A stretch of 9,018 nucleotides of DNA from an uncultured Desulfomonile sp. GTDB lineage: Bacteria > Desulfobacterota > Desulfomonilia > Desulfomonilales > Desulfomonilaceae. Below, in pieces: positions 1-5,051 of this stretch. The notes beneath the pieces are model-generated. The model saw only the letters and a list, made by a program, of their open reading frames with translations, had not been told where the DNA came from and ran no database searches. The position numbers and the translations under genes are program-made. The stretch covers positions 1-9,018 of the forward strand of contig CALDNG010000293.1 of the NCBI GenBank assembly GCA_937915285.1, in the 5' to 3' direction. The stretch's first letter is position 1; every line of letters starts with the position of its first letter.

Positions 1-118
1 GGTTGTCACAGCGCAGGAAACACCTATGCAAAAGCTCGAAAAATAATCAAAAACCTTTTGATGCTGGCATATTTTGTGTATTATCCGGTCTCCTGACTCT
101 CATGGAGTCTGAAATACT
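1..118. other. Upstream region of the AmpG-like gene; possible tail of an earlier gene
   Basis: No complete gene is visible here. One plus-strand frame is open from base 2 to a TAA at 44-46 and would encode a tail ending in ETPMQKLEK, which could be the C-terminus of a gene starting outside the window. A second frame is open from base 3 to a TGA at 129-131, which overlaps the transporter ATG as ATGA; its last ATG is at 102. Neither can be proven. An inverted repeat GACTC-5 nt-GAGTC lies at 95-109, just before the ribosome binding site of the next gene. No convincing sigma70 promoter was found: TTGATG (58-63) and TATTAT (79-84) are only 15 bases apart. Confidence 0.3.
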
Positions 119-127
119 GGAGCCTGG

Positions 128-1330
128 ATGAAGTTAAACCGTAAAATCCTGCTTGTTTCTCTACTCTATTTCGCTGAAGGCTTTCCATTCGGAATCATCG
201 AACAAACATTTCCGGTATATTTCAGAATCCAGGGTATGAGTCTGGTTGATCTTGGATTGCTGAGCCTGGTGGGCATTCCATATGCTCTCAAGTTTCTGTG
301 GGCTCCTGCGGTGGATTTTGTGGGAGCCAGGCGCCATTGGATATCAGCGGCCCAATTCTTAATGGCCGCCGCCATCCTGGTTTTGTTGCCCATGGATCCG
401 GCGACTCCGACAACATTGTTCTGGGTCTCTCTGATGGCGTTATCTGTCTTGTCCGCCACACAGGATATTGCAATCGACGCATATACCATCGAGTTGCTCA
501 ATTCATCGGAAATGGGAATAGCCAACGGTTTCAGGCAGGCCGCCTACAGAGTCGCTCTCGTGATCTCGGGCGGGTTTTTTATAGCCTTGGGCGGCTGGAT
601 TGGATGGCAATTTACATATTTTGTGGCTGCGGGGGTTTTGGTCGTTTGTGGCTTCATATCCCTGGGTTTGCCTCATATTGAAGTGAAGCGGCCCAGATTT
701 TCATCCGAATCACTTATGGCGCCCATTCGGGATCTGGTGAAAAGACCGGGAGTCATACAGGTAACGTGTTTCATACTGCTTTACAAACTGGGGGATTTAG
801 CTCTGGCGCCTATGGTGCGGCCATTCTGGCTGGACCAGGGATTGACAACCACGGAAATAGGTCTCATCACAGGCTCCATCGGTGTATTTGCCGGAATAGC
901 GGGCGCTTTAACCGGTGGATTGTTCATGACCAGATATGGCATTTATGCCGGACTGCTTTTCCTAGGTTTATGGCAATCTGTTAGCAATCTGTCCTACGCC
1001 ATAGTATCGACATACACTGGCTTTGGCGCCTACGGCATATATGTGGCTTCTTTTTTTGAATCTTTCTGTGGTGGTTTGGGCACATCTGCTTTCCTGGCCT
1101 TTCTAATGAGTATTTGCCAGAAAGAGTTTTCCGCAACCCAGTACGCCCTGCTGTCGGCGCTCTTCCGGATATCCGGGACAATGGCCGCCTCACTGAGTGG
1201 TTGGGTGACTCAGGATATCGGTTACGCGTATTACTTTACGTGGACCTTTGTTCTATCCCTTCCGGCTTTCATTTTCATAGGCTATACCAAGAAATGGATT
1301 CCACAGGATGAACAGCCTGACGGCGTCTGA
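128..1330 (+). CDS. AmpG-like MFS transporter
   Basis: A 400-residue inner-membrane permease of the major facilitator superfamily, most like the AmpG/acetyl-CoA transporter group. It is almost entirely hydrophobic, with about 12 likely membrane segments split by a charged central loop at about residues 183-208. AmpG-like signatures are YFAEGFPFG (14-22), the segment YALKFLWAPAVD (52-63) and ATQDIAIDAYTIELL (110-124). A second-half segment KLGDLALAPMVRPFW (220-234) mirrors the first half. E. coli AmpG imports anhydro-muropeptides for cell-wall recycling and is longer (about 490 residues), so a muropeptide substrate is inferred, not shown; other small solutes are possible. The ATG start is supported by GGAG at 119-122, five bases upstream. 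No other cell-wall recycling gene is in the window. The gene is convergent with the ABC permease gene, and its TGA lies within a TGATCA palindrome. Confidence 0.85.
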   Translation: MKLNRKILLVSLLYFAEGFPFGIIEQTFPVYFRIQGMSLVDLGLLSLVGIPYALKFLWAPAVDFVGARRHWISAAQFLMAAAILVLLPMDPATPTTLFWVSLMALSVLSATQDIAIDAYTIELLNSSEMGIANGFRQAAYRVALVISGGFFIALGGWIGWQFTYFVAAGVLVVCGFISLGLPHIEVKRPRFSSESLMAPIRDLVKRPGVIQVTCFILLYKLGDLALAPMVRPFWLDQGLTTTEIGLITGSIGVFAGIAGALTGGLFMTRYGIYAGLLFLGLWQSVSNLSYAIVSTYTGFGAYGIYVASFFESFCGGLGTSAFLAFLMSICQKEFSATQYALLSALFRISGTMAASLSGWVTQDIGYAYYFTWTFVLSLPAFIFIGYTKKWIPQDEQPDGV

Positions 1331-1381
1331 TCAAGCCAGCCTTGCACGGTAGATCTCGGTCAAGTGTTTGACCATTGCCAT
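1331..1381 (-). CDS. Doubtful 16-codon ORF between convergent genes
   Basis: Downstream of the permease stop, the minus strand reads ATG GCA ATG GTC AAA and ends at a TGA (1333-1331), giving the peptide MAMVKHLTEIYRARLA. Its stop shares the palindrome TGATCA (1328-1333) with the transporter stop on the other strand. The frame is also open further upstream, overlapping the 3' end of the permease gene out of frame; a TTG there would give about 49 residues. There is no well-spaced ribosome binding site. It may be a chance frame, a very small protein or the remnant of a third operon gene. The peptide is not recognised. Confidence 0.15.
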   Translation of the reverse strand: MAMVKHLTEIYRARLA

Positions 1382-1390
1382 CTTTTCTTG
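1358..1390 (+). terminator. Weak candidate terminator of the transporter gene
   Basis: A perfect 6-bp inverted repeat GGTCAA-GTGT-TTGACC (1358-1373) lies 28 bases after the transporter stop. It is followed seven bases later by the T-rich run TCTTTTCTT (1381-1389). The stem is short and the T-run is not adjacent, so termination would be weak. No matching T-run follows on the minus strand, so the facing operon has no visible intrinsic terminator here. Confidence 0.3.
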
Positions 1391-1395
1391 AATGC

Positions 1396-2547
1396 CTAAC
1401 CCAGATGTCTGAGACCGTCTCCAATTGGCTGGCGACTCATGCGGATAGCCGGAGGAAGCGCGGCAATCAGGCCCAGACAAAGCGACACGAGAATAATCAT
1501 GGCCACCGTGTGGTCGCTAACCTCGAAAATCGGTAGGAAAGACTTCATTTGGGACTGAAATATGGCTCCACCGGGAAAAGTCATCAAGGCGCCAAGAATT
1601 CCGCCGGTCAGGGCCAGAGCCACCGATTCACCGCAGATGAGCCCAAAAATAAAGAGTGGCCCAAATCCCAGTGTCTTGAGCACAGCGAACTCTCCTGAGC
1701 GCTCCCTGGCCGTCATCGCCATTGTGTTGGCGAGTACAATCAATATGATGCCTATTACCACTATCGAAATTACTTGAACTGCCCCGATAATGGCCTCGGT
1801 CATTGAAACAAAACCCATCTGGAAGGCTTTTTCGGTTTCTGTTAGTGTTTCAGCAAGGGAATTCCTGAACTGCGCGTCGATTTCCTGAGCCACCTCTGGG
1901 GCTTTGTCAGGATCAGCTACCTTGATCATATACCATCCGACCTTGTTAGCCCGGTCAGGTGAACTCTTTTTGAGCGCCTCGTTCAGATAGTCATATCTGA
2001 AAAAAAAGGCTGTCTCATCAGTGTTTTTCTGCGCCCCCCTATAAATCCCCACTAGCGTTAGCTCAATTGCTCCCGGATAAATCGTGCCCTGTAACGGGAT
2101 TATGTCGCCAATCTTCCAGCCGAATCTTTCGGCAAGCGTCTTTCCGGCTATTGCAGAGTTACGGTCTTTCTCAAAGGCCTTTTTTTCGTTTGCGCTCAAA
2201 AGGAACTCTGGATACATTTCCAGGTATTCAAGTCCGTTTATAGCGAACTGAGCAAAGAAGTTTTTCTTATCCTTGTAAATTCCACCATACCAATGGCCGT
2301 AACCGATCCCGCTAACCCCGCTTACCTGTGAAATTTTGTTTCTGTACGATAACGGAAGAGTATAGATAAGCGAGATCTTGTTTCGTGTGACCAATCGATT
2401 TACAGATGAAGTCTCAACGCCGACGTACCATGCCCCAATTAGAGTCCGAAGTATTCCAAAGGCCAGCATGGCTATGGCGACTCCAAGGAGAGTCAGTCCC
2501 GCGCGTAATCGGCTTCTGAATACATTTCTGATTATAAGTTTTAACAA
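1396..2547 (-). CDS. ABC transporter permease, FtsX/MacB family
   Basis: A 383-residue integral membrane subunit of an ABC transporter of the FtsX/MacB/LolC type. Topology is typical: an N-terminal membrane segment (about 17-40) after the basic sequence RNVFRSRLRAG, a large extracytoplasmic domain (about 45-245, MacB_PCD-like), then three membrane segments at about 252-275, 297-320 and 346-368. The cytoplasmic loop MTARERSGEFAVLKTLGF (278-295) is the family coupling region that contacts the ATPase. The normal C-terminus suggests an intact gene. The start is TTG: the frame holds no ATG or GTG upstream, and MLKLIIRNVFRSRLRAG is the expected N-terminus. A weak GGGAC precedes it. The gene begins 26 bases after the GTPase stop and is probably in the same operon. 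No ATPase gene is present in the window, so the partner must be encoded elsewhere. The family moves lipoproteins, peptides or lipids or controls cell-wall enzymes; the substrate here is unknown. Confidence 0.88.
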   Translation of the reverse strand: MLKLIIRNVFRSRLRAGLTLLGVAIAMLAFGILRTLIGAWYVGVETSSVNRLVTRNKISLIYTLPLSYRNKISQVSGVSGIGYGHWYGGIYKDKKNFFAQFAINGLEYLEMYPEFLLSANEKKAFEKDRNSAIAGKTLAERFGWKIGDIIPLQGTIYPGAIELTLVGIYRGAQKNTDETAFFFRYDYLNEALKKSSPDRANKVGWYMIKVADPDKAPEVAQEIDAQFRNSLAETLTETEKAFQMGFVSMTEAIIGAVQVISIVVIGIILIVLANTMAMTARERSGEFAVLKTLGFGPLFIFGLICGESVALALTGGILGALMTFPGGAIFQSQMKSFLPIFEVSDHTVAMIILVSLCLGLIAALPPAIRMSRQPIGDGLRHLG

Positions 2548-2573
2548 TTTCGGTCCCGCACAAATTCTTAAGT

Positions 2574-4334
2574 CTAGGTCCGATTCCCTGCATCAAACAT
2601 TTTTGACAAACGCTCTAGCTGATCTAATGATTCGCCCACTGATTTAAGGCTCTCCCTCAGAGCTTCGGTCACCTCATCAACCCTGCGATCTAGCTGTTTC
2701 TCAAAATTGCTCAATATGCCGGACGCAACACCTTGCGACATCCTGCTCAATTTCTTGAGCCTCCGATTAGCCAACCAGAAAACCAGGATTGCTTCCAGGA
2801 TCACCAGACTCAACAACGATGATAGCCCCTCCGGACTAAAAAGGTTCGATCCAATGCTGATCACCATCCAGAAGATACTCCAAATGTTAAAATCAGCTCC
2901 ATGTCCAATGACTACCTGATTGTGAAACCTGAACAAAAACAAACCCACTGGTATGGTTAACCAGAATGACTGAAACAACCTGTTCACGAAAGATCTAAGT
3001 CTTTGTTTGGTCAGATCAGATGACTTAAACATGTTTTCTATGGCATGGTTCCTTAAATCGGAACTATTGATGGCCGAAGAGCGGGATTCAGCTTTTCCAA
3101 GATCCCCAAGAATGGATTCGGACTTTATCTTGCCTTGTATTCGACTGAGTCTGTTCAACCAGGGCTGACTGAATTCAGTCATGGCCTCATTCATGGATGC
3201 TGTCAGGCTGGAGAAATTGTCCGCTCCATGTATTTTTCGGCGTGAAAGTAATTTCATGATCATTTTGATCGTTTTAAGAGAAGTATCCGACTCAATTAAT
3301 CGACCAAATACGGCTGAAGCAATTATTTCAGATACTATCGTATTCCCTGGGAGCGGGGCGAGACCAACACCTTCGTCTTCATTTTCCAGGACTGATCTCA
3401 GAGCACGACGGCGGGCCTCAGGTTTTGCATCAGCAAAAACCCTCGCAAAAAGCGCTTTTGAATTATTTAATAAATTCAAAAACTTTATACTTTGAATTTC
3501 TTTTGCTTTTCGCTTGGCCAATATGAACGCCCTGAAACGTGAGAATTCGTCATTCAGGAACTGATCTGAAGCAGAGTGTGACGATTCCAGGAAGCCTGAC
3601 AAGGCAAAAACTCTCGGATTGTCTATCCCCGTGGTCCTTTTCAGATGGAATATGAAATCTCCCAAGGCTTCCTTGAGTCTTGTATATCTGTCTGAAGAAT
3701 TTTGATCGAGTAGTTGGTCTGATTTATTAAACACAAAGCAGAAATTATCCTTATGGGTCTGGCAATTTTTTATGAATGCAAAAAAAGAGGCGTCGGCATA
3801 TTTCTCGGGACTCACCACCCATACCATCATATCCATATGAGGAGCCAGTTTTGACACTGTCAGAGCGTTGCCCTGTTCATGGCTGTCAAAGTCGGGCATG
3901 TCCAGGACAACAGTGTCTCTAATCGAGTCTATTCGATGAGTAGCGTCAGGCTTTCGGAACAAACCCGGGTCAGTGTCCAGGAGCGTTTCTACCTCTTCAT
4001 GTCTGTATATAATGGCCCGGTCTGTATAGGGACGCCGATCTGAGGGGCTGGAGATATTCGCCTTGGCCAAGGCGTTAATAAGAGTGGACTTTCCTACACC
4101 TGTGCCACCGGCTATACCAATCAGGATCGTATCACCCGACACCTTCGCCCGTGCCAGCAACTCCTGAGTCTCGGAGGTAAAAGAACTTATTTGTTCCTCA
4201 GAGAAGAGATTAGTCGCTTGCGAGCGCAGGAATTCGAGAAGATACTCTAAAAAATTTCGCAAGGATGAATAATCAACAATCGGTCCTGAATTGCCGGGCG
4301 AGAGAAAAGAAATTGGTTTAGATGAGGTCGTCAA
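2574..4334 (-). CDS. Membrane-anchored GTPase, dynamin-like/Era-like
   Basis: A 586-residue P-loop GTPase. Visible motifs are G1 GGTGVGKST (76-84), a G2 candidate threonine in RPYTDRAI (T104), G3 DMPDFD (145-150) and G4 NKSD (203-206); ALSG (244-247) is a possible G5. The G3 motif has Asp where the usual DxxG has Gly. After a long, mostly helical middle (about 270-445) come likely membrane segments at about 457-470, 483-497 and 503-521. A charged, heptad-like C-terminal helix (about 530-580) may form a coiled coil. This architecture resembles bacterial dynamin-like or other membrane-associated GTPases that act on membranes; no precise family is claimed. The start is TTG at 4334: the frame is open back to a TGA at about 4377-4379 without an ATG or GTG, and no clear ribosome binding site precedes it, so the N-terminus is uncertain. 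The gene lies 54 bases after the small secreted-protein gene and 26 before the permease gene. Confidence 0.85.
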   Translation of the reverse strand: MTTSSKPISFLSPGNSGPIVDYSSLRNFLEYLLEFLRSQATNLFSEEQISSFTSETQELLARAKVSGDTILIGIAGGTGVGKSTLINALAKANISSPSDRRPYTDRAIIYRHEEVETLLDTDPGLFRKPDATHRIDSIRDTVVLDMPDFDSHEQGNALTVSKLAPHMDMMVWVVSPEKYADASFFAFIKNCQTHKDNFCFVFNKSDQLLDQNSSDRYTRLKEALGDFIFHLKRTTGIDNPRVFALSGFLESSHSASDQFLNDEFSRFRAFILAKRKAKEIQSIKFLNLLNNSKALFARVFADAKPEARRRALRSVLENEDEGVGLAPLPGNTIVSEIIASAVFGRLIESDTSLKTIKMIMKLLSRRKIHGADNFSSLTASMNEAMTEFSQPWLNRLSRIQGKIKSESILGDLGKAESRSSAINSSDLRNHAIENMFKSSDLTKQRLRSFVNRLFQSFWLTIPVGLFLFRFHNQVVIGHGADFNIWSIFWMVISIGSNLFSPEGLSSLLSLVILEAILVFWLANRRLKKLSRMSQGVASGILSNFEKQLDRRVDEVTEALRESLKSVGESLDQLERLSKMFDAGNRT

Positions 4335-4388
4335 GGCGTTATTCAGAGCCGCTGTTCTGAAATTCCAGCGGCTTGAAATTCATATCAA

Positions 4389-4754
4389 TTACCATGGAAT
4401 TTTAACTACTTCAGAGTCCTTACATTCTGCGTCGAGAGGTCTGAGCCATGGGAACCATATTGGAATCGGTTTCAATGACAGACAGGGAGCCTTGAATTCA
4501 TAAGCCTGGCTGCAACCGGGTAAACAAACTGAAAATGTCCCCAGGCTAACCCACGGAAGCACATGGAATTCGGTCTTGATCAATGTAGGCCATATCGGAA
4601 GATCGAAAGGAATGGCAATTGGACCTATGGTTTCTGGAGGGGGTGGCTTATCCGGCAGGCACGGTCGGGGAATTGAATTTCCCGCCAGACAGACTGATGG
4701 AATAATAATCAGTAAAGCCATTATAAGGATCAGGATCTTTTTAAGCCCAAACAT
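4389..4754 (-). CDS. Small secreted Pro/Cys-rich protein of unknown function
   Basis: A 121-residue protein that I do not recognise. Residues 1-24 form a classical signal peptide: MFGLKK, a hydrophobic stretch ILILIMALLIII, then a likely cut after PSVCLA. The cysteine at 22 lacks a good lipobox context, so a lipoprotein is unlikely. The mature part, about 97 residues, has about 19 prolines (including PPPP at 37-40), several tryptophans and five cysteines (32, 77, 81, 91, 111), with a CLPGC motif at 77-81. This suggests a small disulfide-stabilised extracytoplasmic protein with little regular helix. The ATG start is well supported by AGGGG at 4761-4765, six bases upstream. It appears to be the first gene of the operon with the GTPase and permease genes, downstream of a promoter at 4824-4853. 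A role as an extracytoplasmic partner of those membrane proteins is inference from position only. Confidence 0.75.
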   Translation of the reverse strand: MFGLKKILILIMALLIIIPSVCLAGNSIPRPCLPDKPPPPETIGPIAIPFDLPIWPTLIKTEFHVLPWVSLGTFSVCLPGCSQAYEFKAPCLSLKPIPIWFPWLRPLDAECKDSEVVKIPW

Positions 4755-4823
4755 TTGTCACCCCTAACCGGTTGGCTAAGATTGAGGTTTTTGATCTCTT
4801 TGAAAAGACGGTTTTGCTGATAA

Positions 4824-4853
4824 ATACTAACATGCGCCATCCTGAAAAGTCAA
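4824..4853 (-). promoter_or_regulatory. Candidate sigma70 promoter of the secreted protein-GTPase-permease operon
   Basis: On the minus strand, -35 TTGACT (4853-4848, five of six consensus bases) and -10 TAGTAT (4829-4824, four of six) are separated by 18 bases. Transcription would start near 4817 and give a leader of about 60 nt before the ATG at 4754. The leader contains the palindrome AACCGGTT (4766-4773) just upstream of the AGGGG ribosome binding site, a possible regulator or structure site. Confidence 0.45.
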
Positions 4854-4881
4854 TTAGCCACATCTGCCTCAAGTCGCCAGA

Positions 4882-4921
4882 GGATGCGGCTCATGCCTGC
4901 CGACCCCGGCGTCCGGCATCC
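4882..4921. repeat. GC-rich inverted repeat between operons
   Basis: An outer pair GGATGC (4882-4887) and GCATCC (4916-4921) encloses a second pair TGCCG (4898-4902) and CGGCA (4914-4918), with further GC-rich self-complementary pieces such as GCCG-ACCC-CGGC (4899-4910). The pairs overlap at their right arms, so alternative folds compete. It is clearly richer in GC than its AT-rich surroundings. It lies between the ppdK terminator and the promoter of the next operon. It could be a dispersed intergenic repeat or a protein-binding site; only one copy is visible in this window. Confidence 0.35.
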
Positions 4922-4950
4922 CCGAAAACCAAGCAGGAAGTTATCAACCG

Positions 4951-4993
4951 CCAAAAAACAGAAGATCGGCGAACATGTCTTTCGCCGATCTCC
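4951..4993 (-). terminator. Rho-independent terminator of ppdK
   Basis: A perfect 11-bp stem, AGATCGGCGAA (4963-4973) with TTCGCCGATCT (4981-4991), closes a 7-nt loop. On the minus strand it is followed within four bases by TTTTTT (4958-4953). It lies about 60 bases past the ppdK stop codon in the right orientation. It separates ppdK from the downstream minus-strand operon, which therefore needs its own promoter. Confidence 0.88.
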
Positions 4994-5051
4994 AGCTAAC
5001 CCTTTTCAGGTTCTTTTGTCGTTAATTGAATATGACGGATCTGCTATCCGC

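Noticed and set aside
58..84. TTGATG and TATTAT as a promoter for the transporter gene
   Set aside because: The spacing is only 15 bases and the match is weak, so it is not listed as a feature.
166..525. Minus-strand frame of 119 codons inside the transporter gene
   Set aside because: It is antisense to conserved AmpG-like motifs with no ribosome binding site or family resemblance.
4772..4999. Plus-strand open frame of 75 codons in the gap between operons
   Set aside because: It starts with TTG, has no ribosome binding site, and runs through the minus-strand promoter, the GC-rich repeat and the terminator hairpin, so it is almost surely noncoding.
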